Assembly (NCBI GenBank): GCA_028692395.1
Contig: JAQUXP010000004.1
Coordinates: 62,001 to 126,000 of the forward strand
Source of the DNA: Lachnospiraceae bacterium
GTDB taxonomy: Bacteria > Bacillota > Clostridia > Lachnospirales > Lachnospiraceae
Reading direction: 5' to 3'
Length of the DNA: 64,000 nucleotides
Of this stretch, positions 29,785-39,209 are shown piece by piece (the stretch's first letter is position 1; the number at the start of each line of letters is the position of its first letter). The notes below the pieces were generated by a model, which was not told the DNA's origin, made no database searches, and worked only from the letters and a program-made list of their open reading frames with translations. The position numbers and the translations under genes are program-made.

Positions 29785-29813
29785 TTGACATTTTCCACTA
29801 TATACGGTATCAT
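29785..29813 (+). promoter_or_regulatory. Promoter of tRNA-Arg
   Basis: A perfect -35 TTGACA, 17-base spacer and -10 TATCAT end about 43 bases before the tRNA. The 145 bases before it (29640-29784) are AT-rich with no gene that I can see. Confidence 0.75.
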
Positions 29814-29856
29814 ATCTAATGTTGACGGCGCAAGCGTCGAAAGCAATTAGAAACAT

Positions 29857-29930
29857 GTGCGTGTAGCTCAGCTGGATAGAGCGTTTGGCTACGGACCAAA
29901 AGGCCGGGAGTTCGAATCTTCTCACGCACG
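29857..29930 (+). tRNA. tRNA-Arg (anticodon ACG)
   Basis: A full cloverleaf is visible: acceptor GTGCGTG/CACGCAC, D arm GCTC/GAGC, anticodon stem TTTGG/CCAAA with loop CTACGGA (anticodon ACG, read as ICG, for CGU/CGC/CGA), T arm with TTCGAAT, and discriminator G. CCA is not encoded. It is a single tRNA gene with its own promoter and terminator. Confidence 0.95.
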
Positions 29931-29964
29931 TTATAAAAGCCTGTGTTTATGCGGGTTTTGGAGG

Positions 29965-29994
29965 AAGCATCTGCTATATTGCAGGTGCTTTTTT
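29965..29994 (+). terminator. Terminator after tRNA-Arg
   Basis: A 10-bp stem (AAGCATCTGC / GCAGGTGCTT, one G-T pair) with loop TATATT, followed by TTTTTTG on the plus strand, 35 bases after the tRNA. Confidence 0.85.
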
Positions 29995-30112
29995 GTTGCT
30001 TGTCCATTATTTGTCCATTATTGATCACATTATCGCTGCTCTTTCCGTAACACTTGTCCATGTCTGGTTGTGTTTTTTCATTCAGTGTGTTATTTTAAGA
30101 TTGTGTCAAATT

Positions 30113-30157
30113 ATGGATATAGGTGAAACCATTAAGAGATTAAGAAAAGAAGAATGA
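30113..30157 (+). pseudogene. Truncated start of an Xre-type regulator
   Basis: A 14-codon frame encodes MDIGETIKRLRKEE and then stops. This is the typical first helix of Xre/Cro-type DNA-binding proteins, which normally continue with a helix-turn-helix. No continuation is seen in any frame. A TTGTGT-17-TATTTT promoter-like pair precedes it at about 30068-30096. It may be the scar of a lost mobile or regulatory element beside the tRNA gene; chance similarity is possible for so short a stretch. The rest of 29995-30178 holds nothing else I recognise. Confidence 0.35.
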
Positions 30158-30178
30158 TAGACTACTGTTCTCTGACAA

Positions 30179-30184
30179 TATAAT
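30179..30184 (+). promoter_or_regulatory. -10 element of the toxin mRNA
   Basis: A perfect TATAAT lies 65 bases before the toxin start, with a predicted transcript start near 30191. The -35 region at 17-18 bases is poor. This -10 belongs to a 13-base sequence (TATAATATGCTTA) that recurs inverted as the antisense promoter. Confidence 0.55.
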
Positions 30185-30222
30185 ATGCTTACCCGGGTAG
30201 CCGGGGGACGTGCTGCACTCTG

Positions 30223-30239
30223 TCCTGAGCCTGTCAGGA
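30223..30239 (+). promoter_or_regulatory. Hairpin covering the toxin ribosome-binding site
   Basis: TCCTGA and TCAGGA form a perfect 6-bp stem with loop GCCTG. Its 3' arm overlaps the Shine-Dalgarno AGGAGG at 30236-30241, so the hairpin would limit ribosome access to the toxin mRNA. Confidence 0.6.
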
Positions 30240-30249
30240 GGTGGTGCTT

Positions 30250-30333
30250 ATGAGTACATATGAAGAATTACAGCTTATAGTTTCCGTTGCGTTGCTTATA
30301 GTTGCAATTATCAATTATGCGCATAAAAAATAG
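30250..30333 (+). CDS. Holin-like type I toxin peptide (27 aa)
   Basis: A 27-residue peptide: short polar start MSTYEELQ, one membrane helix (about residues 9-22, LIVSVALLIVAII), and a polar, basic tail NYAHKK. This layout and the MSTYEE(L/F) start are those of small putative holin-like toxins (Hol-Tox/TxpA-like) of Firmicutes. The ribosome-binding site AGGAGG lies eight bases before ATG and is held in a hairpin. The stop codon lies inside the terminator stem. A strong promoter on the other strand faces the gene and should make an antisense RNA across its 3' end. Predicted to depolarise the membrane if overproduced. Too short for routine gene finders. Confidence 0.75.
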   Translation: MSTYEELQLIVSVALLIVAIINYAHKK

Positions 30334-30373
30334 CCGTCCTGCTCCCTGAGAAAGTGTAGAACGGCTATTTTTT
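30325..30373. terminator. Bidirectional terminator shared by toxin and antisense RNA
   Basis: AAAAAATAGCCGT (30325-30337) pairs with ACGGCTATTTTTT (30361-30373). Each strand ends the 13-bp stem in T6, so it can stop the toxin mRNA on the plus strand and the antisense RNA on the minus strand. Confidence 0.85.
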
Positions 30374-30428
30374 AGTCTGAAGTTTCGCCAGGGCGGGGAA
30401 GTGGTATTTCCCTTCCGGCTATCCTGTT
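30325..30428 (-). ncRNA. Predicted antisense RNA antitoxin
   Basis: No frame is expected here; the evidence is a strong minus-strand promoter (30435-30463), a predicted start near 30428 and termination at the shared hairpin ending near 30325, giving an RNA of about 104 bases. Its last 49 bases are complementary to the 3' end of the toxin mRNA, including the last codons. This matches the 3'-overlap layout of txpA/ratA and bsrG/SR4. It also has its own GGAAG/CTTCC hairpin near 30396-30416. Readthrough past the terminator would cover more of the toxin gene. Confidence 0.6.
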
Positions 30429-30434
30429 AAGCAT

Positions 30435-30463
30435 ATTATAAGGCAGTATCTGCAAAAAATCAA
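30435..30463 (-). promoter_or_regulatory. Strong promoter of the antisense RNA
   Basis: On the minus strand: -35 TTGATT, exactly 17 bases, -10 TATAAT. It points towards the toxin gene. The -10 and following bases (TATAATATGCTTA) repeat those of the toxin promoter in inverted orientation. Confidence 0.75.
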
Positions 30464-30542
30464 GTGATTACGCAAAGATAATGTCACGAAGGAGATTTGG
30501 AATAAATTTAGGAATCTATCAAAGACAGGAAAGGAAACGCTT

Positions 30543-31592
30543 ATGGAAAATCAGGAATCACAGCACAAGCGCCGGGTTCGTTACAAAGGTACCCACCCTC
30601 GCACCTATAAAGAAAAGTATAAAGAATTGCAGCCGGAAAAATACGCCGACACCGTACAAAAGGTGATACAAAAAGGCAGCACTCCTGCCGGAATGCACAT
30701 CTCCATCATGGTTCCGGAGATCCTTGATTTTCTCCAGATCAAACCTGGACAGACCGGGCTGGATGCCACGCTTGGATATGGCGGGCATACCTCCCATATG
30801 TTAAAGTGTCTGGAAGGACAGGGACATCTGTATGCGCTGGATGTCGACCCTATCGAGATCAAAAAGACTGAACAACGCCTTGCCGATATGGGATTTGGAC
30901 CGGAGATTTTAACGATCTGTCAGATGAACTTTGCTGATATGGACCAGCTTTTGGAAAAAACCGATGGATTTGATTTTGTCCTGGCAGACCTTGGTGTTTC
31001 TTCCATGCAGATTGATAATCCGGAGCGTGGATTTTCGTTCAAGCATGAAGGTCCACTGGATCTGCGTCTGAATCCGGCGAAAGGAGAATCCGCCGCCAGT
31101 CGTCTCCGCAGCATGACCCGGGAGGAGATCCAGGGAATGCTGGCAGAGAATTCTGACGAGCCATATGCTCTTGAGATCTCCAGAGCAATTATTTCCCGCT
31201 ATCGAAAAGGCAGAAGGATTGATACTACCACAGATCTGAAGGAAACCATCGAGCAGGCACTGTCTGCCCTTCCTGCCACCATACAAAAAGACATAGTGAA
31301 AAAATCCTGTCAGCGGACCTTTCAGGCACTGCGCATCGATGTCAACAGTGAGTTTGAGGTTCTGGAAACCTTTCTGGAAAAGCTCCCCCGGATGCTAAAG
31401 AGTGGTGGACGTGCCGCAATTCTGACCTTTCACTCCGGTGAGGATCGTCTTGTGAAAAAGTCGTTTAAGCAGCTCTGCAGAGAAGGCATCTATCAGGACG
31501 CAGCACAGGATGTCATCCGTCCCTCTGCTGAAGAATGCCGTGTGAATGGACGTGCGCACTCTACCAAGATGCGCTGGGCAATAAAGGCCTAA
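30543..31592 (+). CDS. rsmH: RsmH-like 16S rRNA C1402 N4-methyltransferase, unlinked copy
   Basis: A 349-residue SAM-dependent methyltransferase of the MraW/RsmH family. The SAM site reads LDATLGYGGHTSHML (73-87); DLGVSSMQID and PERGFSF are at 149-166 and the C-terminal TFHSGEDRLVKK is typical. It has a 40-residue basic N-terminal extension (HKRRVRYKGTHPRTYKEKYK), and the usual PLDMRMD is PLDLRLN here. Housekeeping rsmH lies in the division/cell-wall cluster with ftsL; this gene stands alone between a toxin locus and the atp operon. It is probably a second paralogue, whose target may differ from C1402. A bidirectional terminator follows. Confidence 0.82.
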   Translation: MENQESQHKRRVRYKGTHPRTYKEKYKELQPEKYADTVQKVIQKGSTPAGMHISIMVPEILDFLQIKPGQTGLDATLGYGGHTSHMLKCLEGQGHLYALDVDPIEIKKTEQRLADMGFGPEILTICQMNFADMDQLLEKTDGFDFVLADLGVSSMQIDNPERGFSFKHEGPLDLRLNPAKGESAASRLRSMTREEIQGMLAENSDEPYALEISRAIISRYRKGRRIDTTTDLKETIEQALSALPATIQKDIVKKSCQRTFQALRIDVNSEFEVLETFLEKLPRMLKSGGRAAILTFHSGEDRLVKKSFKQLCREGIYQDAAQDVIRPSAEECRVNGRAHSTKMRWAIKA

Positions 31593-31643
31593 AGCTTACG
31601 CCTGTATTCTGACAGAGCACTGAGCCTTCACCATTTTCTTATA

Positions 31644-31694
31644 AAAAGTGGGAACAGCGGTTTTTATCCAAAACCATCTGTTCCCACTTTTTTG
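31644..31694. terminator. Bidirectional terminator between rsmH-like gene and atpC
   Basis: AAAAAGTGGGAACAG pairs with CTGTTCCCACTTTTT (15 bp), with an inner GGTTTT/AAAACC stem. T runs occur on both strands, so it serves the convergent rsmH-like and atp transcripts. Confidence 0.93.
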
Positions 31695-31717
31695 TGCAGA
31701 AAGAATATCTTTCTATT

Positions 31718-32152
31718 TTATTTTCGGTTAATACTGTTGTGGCCTGAAACACGCAGTCTCATCATTGCACGGGATAAAGAAGCCTGTGTATGATAATATT
31801 CCTGGATGCTCTGCTGTTGACGCATCTGCTCTTCTGCCCGCTCTTTTGCTTCTCTGGCACGCATTACATCAATATCCTCCGGACGCTCTGCAAAGTTTAC
31901 GAGAAGCGTTACACGGTTATTGATCGCCTGAGCAAACCCTTTTCCGGACACGGCAGCATGCCACTCTCCATCTTCCGTCTGAAAGCGGATTTCTCCAATT
32001 TTTACAGCCGCCATCATATCCTCATGGTGGGCCATAATGGAGAATTCTCCATCAGTGGAGGGAATAATCAGATTCCGTGCTCGTCCGCTGAAAAACAGCT
32101 TATCGGCAGCAACAATTTTCAGATAGAATGTATTTACTTTCTTTTCTTCCAT
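31718..32152 (-). CDS. atpC: F1 ATP synthase epsilon subunit
   Basis: A 144-residue epsilon subunit: N-terminal beta-sandwich (FYLKIVAADKLFFSGRA; IPSTDGEFSIMAHHEDMM) and a C-terminal two-helix hairpin (about 88-140) that can inhibit ATP hydrolysis. It sits in the rotor stalk with gamma. Last gene of the atpBEFHAGDC operon, 14 bases after atpD, ahead of a strong terminator. Length is slightly above average (about 135) because of the C-terminal tail. Confidence 0.93.
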   Translation of the reverse strand: MEEKKVNTFYLKIVAADKLFFSGRARNLIIPSTDGEFSIMAHHEDMMAAVKIGEIRFQTEDGEWHAAVSGKGFAQAINNRVTLLVNFAERPEDIDVMRAREAKERAEEQMRQQQSIQEYYHTQASLSRAMMRLRVSGHNSINRK

Positions 32153-32166
32153 ATTTTTCCCTCAAT

Positions 32167-34480
<2,314 letters not shown>

Positions 34481-34483
34481 AGC

Positions 34484-35995
34484 TTAACACCTGCTCTTGT
34501 CTTTGAATTCCTCTGCGGCGTTACAGATTTTCTCTGTCAGCTCATCATCCAGCTTTTTCTTCTGCTCGATTTCCTCTGCGATTTCCGGATAAGCGGTTTC
34601 AAAGTAATTCAGCATCTCGCTTTGATATGCTTTGATCTTTACGGGTTCTACATGCATCATTTTCTTATGAGTGGCAGCCACCAGCGTAATCACCTGCTCA
34701 TGCAGGGAAAGTGGATGGCAAAGAGGCTGCTTTAAAAGCTCCATCAGACATTTTCCGTAGGTTAACTGCTCCTTGGTGGCATCATCCAGATCAGAAGAAA
34801 ACTGGGTAAATACTTCCATCTCACGATACTGTGCAAGATCAATACGGACACTTCCGGCTGCTTTTTTCATAGCCTTCGTCTGCGCTGCACCACCAACACG
34901 GGATACAGAAAGTCCAACATTTACCGCCGGACGCATACCTGCATTGAACAGGTCACTTTCCAGGAATATCTGTCCGTCTGTAATAGAGATTACATTGGTA
35001 GGAATATAAGCAGATACATCGCCTGCCTGGGTTTCAATAATCGGAAGTGCAGTGATCGAACCTCCTCCAAGTTCATCACTCAGACGGCTGGAACGCTCCA
35101 GAAGTCTGGAATGAAGATAGAATACATCTCCTGGATATGCCTCACGTCCCGGAGATCTCTCCAGCAGCAGAGACAGTGCACGATAGGCAACCGCATGTTT
35201 GGAAAGATCATCATAGATAATCAGAACATCCTTTCCCTTGTGCATGAAGTACTCTGCCATAGCAGTTCCGGAATAAGGAACGATGTACTGAAGCGGTGCA
35301 CAGTCACTGGCCGTGGAGGATACCACGATTGTGTAGTCCATAGCACCGTTGTTTTTGAATGTATTCACCAGCTTTGCTATGGTGGATGCTTTCTGTCCAA
35401 TCGCAACATAGATACATACAACATCCTTTCCCTTCTGGTTCAGAATTGTATCTGTAGCGATAGATGTCTTACCGGTCTGACGGTCACCGATGATCAGCTC
35501 ACGCTGTCCCCGGCCAATGGGAAACATGGCATCAATTGCAAGAATACCTGTCTCCAGTGGGGTATCTACCGATTTACGATCTACAATACCCGGAGCCGGC
35601 TGTTCCACCGGACGAAAATCATCTGCCTGAATCTCACCCTTTCCATCGATGGGTGCACCCAGTGCATCGATGACACGCCCGATAAACTTATCACCTACCG
35701 GAACGCCTGCTTTTCTTTGGGTTCTGGCAACCTTTGTACCTTCTTTAATCCCTGTATCATCACCAAACAGAATAACTCCAACCTGATGGCGTTTAATATC
35801 CTGTACCATACCTTTCAGACCATTTTCAAATGTAACGATCTCGCCGTACATTGCATGATCTATCCCATATACCGTCGCAATTCCGTCTCCGACATAAATA
35901 ACGGTACCTGTTTCCTGGTCTTTGGCGATGACGTCGTAATTCTCTATTTCTTCTTTCAGAATAGAAATGATTTCTTCTGAATTAATTGAACTCAA
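34484..35995 (-). CDS. atpA: F1 ATP synthase alpha subunit (probable TTG start)
   Basis: A 503-residue non-catalytic alpha subunit with P-loop GDRQTGKT and the regions LGAPIDGKG and [23 protein letters not shown]. It alternates with beta in the F1 head. Start choice: a GTG at 36004 overlaps the ribosome-binding site GGAGG itself, so it is not usable in the normal way; TTG at 35995 lies eight bases after that GGAGG and gives [20 protein letters not shown], a good family start. The gene starts six bases after the atpH stop, and atpG follows by three bases. Confidence 0.95.
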   Translation of the reverse strand: MSSINSEEIISILKEEIENYDVIAKDQETGTVIYVGDGIATVYGIDHAMYGEIVTFENGLKGMVQDIKRHQVGVILFGDDTGIKEGTKVARTQRKAGVPVGDKFIGRVIDALGAPIDGKGEIQADDFRPVEQPAPGIVDRKSVDTPLETGILAIDAMFPIGRGQRELIIGDRQTGKTSIATDTILNQKGKDVVCIYVAIGQKASTIAKLVNTFKNNGAMDYTIVVSSTASDCAPLQYIVPYSGTAMAEYFMHKGKDVLIIYDDLSKHAVAYRALSLLLERSPGREAYPGDVFYLHSRLLERSSRLSDELGGGSITALPIIETQAGDVSAYIPTNVISITDGQIFLESDLFNAGMRPAVNVGLSVSRVGGAAQTKAMKKAAGSVRIDLAQYREMEVFTQFSSDLDDATKEQLTYGKCLMELLKQPLCHPLSLHEQVITLVAATHKKMMHVEPVKIKAYQSEMLNYFETAYPEIAEEIEQKKKLDDELTEKICNAAEEFKDKSRC

Positions 35996-36000
35996 CTCGT

Positions 36001-36504
36001 TCACCTCCGGATCATTTTTGTTTTTAAATGCTGCATACGGCCACGAATACTCCAGTCATATTCACTGCTGCCTACCTTTAGAATAAATCCGCCGATTAAA
36101 TCCGGTAATTCCACCATAGACAGGCTTACATCTTTACAGCCATATTTTTCACAGAGGAACCTGCGCATACGCACTTCCTGCTCTTCCTGTGGTTTTGTCA
36201 CATAATACAATGTTGCTTCCAATCGGCCCTTTTGCTGATCCTCATAATCGTGAAAAGCCTCAAAGGCTTCCAGCGCATGCGACATATGCTCATAATCACA
36301 CATCTGTTTCAGATAATTATGTATCTCATCCGGGAATACACGCTGGATGATACTGTGTTTCACTTTCCTGTCTATTGTAGGATTCTGCAAAATGCTGTCT
36401 ACTTCCGGCACCTCTTTCAGAATTCGCTCTGCTGTTCCAATCGCATCGGCGGGAAGCCCAAGCTCGTATAGAACAACACCATAACTAATTGAGAGTTCTG
36501 TCAT
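36001..36504 (-). CDS. atpH: F1 ATP synthase delta subunit
   Basis: A 167-residue delta subunit that caps the F1 head and joins it to the b stalk. The N-terminal helical domain ([18 protein letters not shown]) and C-terminal [26 protein letters not shown] are family signatures. The ATG at 36504 has AGG eight bases upstream; a GTG three codons before is an alternative. The gene overlaps the end of atpF by 20 bases and is followed within a few bases by atpA. Length is near the usual 175-180. Confidence 0.92.
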   Translation of the reverse strand: MTELSISYGVVLYELGLPADAIGTAERILKEVPEVDSILQNPTIDRKVKHSIIQRVFPDEIHNYLKQMCDYEHMSHALEAFEAFHDYEDQQKGRLEATLYYVTKPQEEQEVRMRRFLCEKYGCKDVSLSMVELPDLIGGFILKVGSSEYDWSIRGRMQHLKTKMIRR

Positions 36505-36988
36505 CTGTATCACCTGCTTTATCGAGGAACTGGTCGTATAAGTTCAAATCGCTGTCGGTTCCCGTCTTACTGCCCAGGATCTTAGAAGCTGCTGACAACG
36601 CAAGATCTGCAACCTGAGTTTCCATCTCCCGCATGGCTTTTTCCCGTTCCAGTTCCATGTTTTTCTTCGCTTTTACGAGAATGTCTCCCGCTTCACCATT
36701 TGCCTGTTCCACGATACGGTCATATTCATTCTTTGCCTGTTTTCTGGCATCTTCCAGGATCTGATTCGATTCGCTTTGTACGCCTGAAATTTTCTGTGCA
36801 TACTGTTCCTTAAATGCAAGCGCCTCAGCATTTGCCGCATCTGCCTTTTGCATCTGACCGTCAATCATTGCCTGACGTTTTTCCTGAATATCCTTGATGG
36901 GCTTAAACAGGAACTTCTTTAACAGTACATATAACAGAAGCACTTCGACAACAACGCCGACCATATTCCATAAACTAATATTTAGCAC
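36485..36988 (-). CDS. atpF: Fo ATP synthase b subunit
   Basis: A 167-residue b subunit: one N-terminal membrane helix (about 5-25, WNMVGVVVEVLLLYVLLKKFLF) then a long charged coiled coil (KPIKDIQEKRQAMIDGQMQ onwards), the outer stalk of the synthase. It begins with GTG at 36988, eight bases after AGG. It lies 49 bases after atpE and overlaps atpH. Only one b-type gene is present, so the stalk is a homodimer. Confidence 0.93.
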   Translation of the reverse strand: MLNISLWNMVGVVVEVLLLYVLLKKFLFKPIKDIQEKRQAMIDGQMQKADAANAEALAFKEQYAQKISGVQSESNQILEDARKQAKNEYDRIVEQANGEAGDILVKAKKNMELEREKAMREMETQVADLALSAASKILGSKTGTDSDLNLYDQFLDKAGDTDDRTLN

Positions 36989-37037
36989 CTGTTACACCTG
37001 CCTTTACAGTTTTTTCTTCTCATTCTCTGAATCCGAA

Positions 37038-37259
37038 TTACAGTACGAACAGAATCAGAAGTCCGATAACGAAACCGTAAATAGCAGTTGCCTCTGCCAG
37101 GGCTGCACCAAGCAGCAGTGCTTTTGAGATTGCTCCTGCAGCTTCCGGCTGTCTTGCGGTAGCTTCTGCAGCTTTTCCTGTTGCAATACCGATACCTACG
37201 CCTGCTCCGATTCCTGATAATGCCGCGATACCTGCTCCAATAGCGATTAATGAATTCAT
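37038..37259 (-). CDS. atpE: Fo ATP synthase c subunit, H+-type residues
   Basis: A 73-residue two-helix c subunit that forms the rotor ring. The loop ARQPEA (35-40) and ion-carrying E56 in ALAEATAIYG are present. Positions that bind Na+ in Ilyobacter c rings (Gln, Val, Ser) are I23, L54 and A57 here, so H+ is the expected ion. A good ribosome-binding site, AAGGAG, precedes the ATG. It lies 60 bases after atpB. This contrasts with the V-ATPase ring in the same window. Confidence 0.95.
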   Translation of the reverse strand: MNSLIAIGAGIAALSGIGAGVGIGIATGKAAEATARQPEAAGAISKALLLGAALAEATAIYGFVIGLLILFVL

Positions 37260-37319
37260 AGTGATTTCTCCTTTTCCATACGTTTTTTTCTACATTTTAT
37301 AATACTCTGTGATAAGATA

Positions 37320-38009
37320 CTACGCTTCGATCTGCTCACTGATAAACAGTGAAGTCAGCAGACAGAATACATAAGCCTGAATCAGTCCGTCAAAAATATC
37401 AAAATACAGTGTAAATGGGAACGGCAAAAGTACCGGACATATACCCTTGATCAATTCCATAACTACAAAACCACCCACCATGTTACCAAACAATCGCATA
37501 CACAGTGAAACAGGTCGGATTGCAATCTCCATGATGTTGATCGGTGTTACCAGTGCCATCGGACGTGTAAAGCTCTTTACCCAGCCGAGGGTACCCTGCG
37601 CATGAATCCCGGCATACTCAATCAGTACGATACTCATGATTGCAAGTGCCGCTGTGACATTCATGTCCTTTGTTGGTGGTTTAAATCCCAAAAGTCCACT
37701 CAGGTTTGAGACAGCGATAAAGATGATAACTGTCATCATATATGGAGTATATCTGCTCCCTTGCTCACCCAGAAGATCCTTGAAGAAATTTTCCAACCAC
37801 TCGATTCCTGCTTCGAGCATCAGCTGCTTCTTACCTGGATTTTCCACCTTTAGATCATGTGTCAGCCAGATGGACAGCAGTACCAGTACTGCGATGATGC
37901 CCCAGATAATAACATTGGATTCCAATACTGGAATTCCGCCGAAAACAGGAATTGTAAATACGGTGTCACAATTAATTTGTCTAAGTAATTCCTCTTTATA
38001 TGCTTCCGT
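37320..38009 (-). CDS. atpB: Fo ATP synthase a subunit, start unclear
   Basis: The a subunit of Fo, a membrane protein with five helices that carries the half-channels; the essential Arg is in MEIAIRPVSLCMRLFGNMVGG and the last helix ends ISEQIEA. The first canonical in-frame start is TTG at 37925 (201 residues), but the frame stays coding upstream: it reads CDTVFTIPVFGGIPVLES, a typical N-terminus. The family length (about 229) is reached only near 38009, where the in-frame codon eight bases after GGGAG is ACG. A GTG at 38014 is out of frame. Either a non-standard start or a one-base error is likely. First gene of the operon. Confidence 0.85.
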   Translation of the reverse strand, partial: TEAYKEELLRQINCDTVFTIPVFGGIPVLESNVIIWGIIAVLVLLSIWLTHDLKVENPGKKQLMLEAGIEWLENFFKDLLGEQGSRYTPYMMTVIIFIAVSNLSGLLGFKPPTKDMNVTAALAIMSIVLIEYAGIHAQGTLGWVKSFTRPMALVTPINIMEIAIRPVSLCMRLFGNMVGGFVVMELIKGICPVLLPFPFTLYFDIFDGLIQAYVFCLLTSLFISEQIEA

Positions 38010-38041
38010 GTCACTCTCTCCCTTTCTTTAATTTTGTGTTC

Positions 38042-38070
38042 AACATACTGCTTTTGAGAAAATTTGTCAA
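38042..38070 (-). promoter_or_regulatory. Promoter of the atp operon
   Basis: Minus-strand -35 TTGACA (perfect), 17 bases, -10 TATGTT; transcript start near 38035, only about 25 bases before the likely atpB ribosome-binding site GGGAG. The stretch 38071-38357 beyond it is very AT-rich and has no gene that I can see. Confidence 0.8.
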
Positions 38071-38357
38071 CTTTTTCACAAAAATGTTAATTTGAAAAAC
38101 AAAGCATTTATTTTTGTGGCTTTTTATGTATTTTTCTTTAGAATTCCCATCATTTTCAGCATTTTTTCATAATCAAACAGCAGCAAATTTGAAAATAACT
38201 TTTTTTATTTTCACTTTGATAAGTATTTTAGGAAAATTAACTGTTTTTTGTAAAAAACTCTTGTAAATTGTCAAGTTATTATGCTGCATTCTTTTGTTTT
38301 TCCACCCTGTTTTTTAACCTGTCAAGGATCAAAACTTTGTAAAATTTCCGCTTTCTC

Positions 38358-38388
38358 AGAATAGCCTTTTCTTTTCCTGCACATGATT
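38358..38388 (+). promoter_or_regulatory. Possible sigma-G/F-type promoter of sigG
   Basis: AGAATA, 18 bases, CATGATT resembles the sigma-G consensus TGAATA-17/18-CATACTA and ends 45 bases before sigG. The -10 match is partial. No sigma-A pair is obvious here. Confidence 0.35.
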
Positions 38389-38432
38389 TAACTGTAATGC
38401 TTCTGACCAATGATATACAGGAGGACAAAAAG

Positions 38433-39209
38433 ATGGCAATAAATAAAGTGGAAATATGCGGTGTCAACACTTCCAGACTTCCAATCTTAACAGATGGGGA
38501 AAAAGAAGATCTGTTCCGGAAAATAAAAGCCGGCGACAGAGAAGCACGGGAACACTATATTCAGGGGAATCTCCGCCTTGTCTTAAGTATCATCCGGCGT
38601 TTCCAAAGCAGTAACGAAAACGCAGATGACCTTTTTCAGATTGGCTGTATCGGTCTTATTAAGGCGATTGATAACTTTGACACAACACTGAATGTCAAGT
38701 TCAGTACCTATGCTGTTCCTATGATTATCGGTGAGATCCGCCGCTATCTCCGGGACAATCACGCTCTGCGTGTCTCCCGCTCCCTTCGGGATACTGCCTA
38801 TAAGGCAATCTATACCCGGGACTGTTATCTGAAAGAAAAGCTGCGGGAACCCTCTCTTATGGAGCTGGCTGAAGAAACCGGAATTTCCAAGGAAGATATC
38901 GTCTACGCACTGGATGCGATCCAAAAGCCTATGAGTCTTTATGATCCGGTCTATTCGGAGGGCGGCGATACCCTCTATGTCATGGATCAGATCAGTGATA
39001 AAAAAAACAGGGAAGAAAAATGGGTGGAGGATCTTTCTCTTCAGGAAGCAATACGGCGGCTTCCGAACCGTGAAAAACATATTATCTCTCTGCGGTTTTT
39101 TCAGGGAAAAACCCAGATGGAGGTTGCGTCAGAGATCGGCATCTCTCAGGCGCAGGTCAGCAGACTGGAAAAAAGTGCGCTGAAAAACATGCGCAATTAT
39201 CTGCGCTGA
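38433..39209 (+). CDS. sigG: Sporulation sigma factor SigG
   Basis: A 258-residue forespore-specific sigma factor. The N-terminal KVEICGVNTSRLPIL is the SigG signature. Region 2 (DDLFQIGCIGLIKAIDNFD; KFSTYAVPMIIGEIRRYLRD), region 3 and region 4 (GKTQMEVASEIGISQAQVSRLE) are complete. It directs late forespore genes during endosporulation. The ATG at 38433 follows AGGAGG by eight bases; an upstream in-frame ATG has no such site. In most Firmicutes sigG follows spoIIGA-sigE; here it stands alone downstream of the divergent atp operon. Its 3' end overlaps the MATE gene by 13 bases. Confidence 0.93.
   Translation: MAINKVEICGVNTSRLPILTDGEKEDLFRKIKAGDREAREHYIQGNLRLVLSIIRRFQSSNENADDLFQIGCIGLIKAIDNFDTTLNVKFSTYAVPMIIGEIRRYLRDNHALRVSRSLRDTAYKAIYTRDCYLKEKLREPSLMELAEETGISKEDIVYALDAIQKPMSLYDPVYSEGGDTLYVMDQISDKKNREEKWVEDLSLQEAIRRLPNREKHIISLRFFQGKTQMEVASEIGISQAQVSRLEKSALKNMRNYLR

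Noticed and set aside
30250..30333. Phage holin or prophage remnant
   Set aside because: There is no lysin, structural or integrase gene nearby; size, terminator and antisense promoter fit a type I toxin instead.
29857..30480. Integrated mobile element at tRNA-Arg
   Set aside because: No integrase, no direct repeat of the tRNA 3' end and normal housekeeping genes on both sides; only a possible scar remains.
38014..38270. Hidden atpI or other small gene upstream of atpB
   Set aside because: All frames are short and AT-rich, with no ribosome-binding site or membrane-helix pattern of AtpI.
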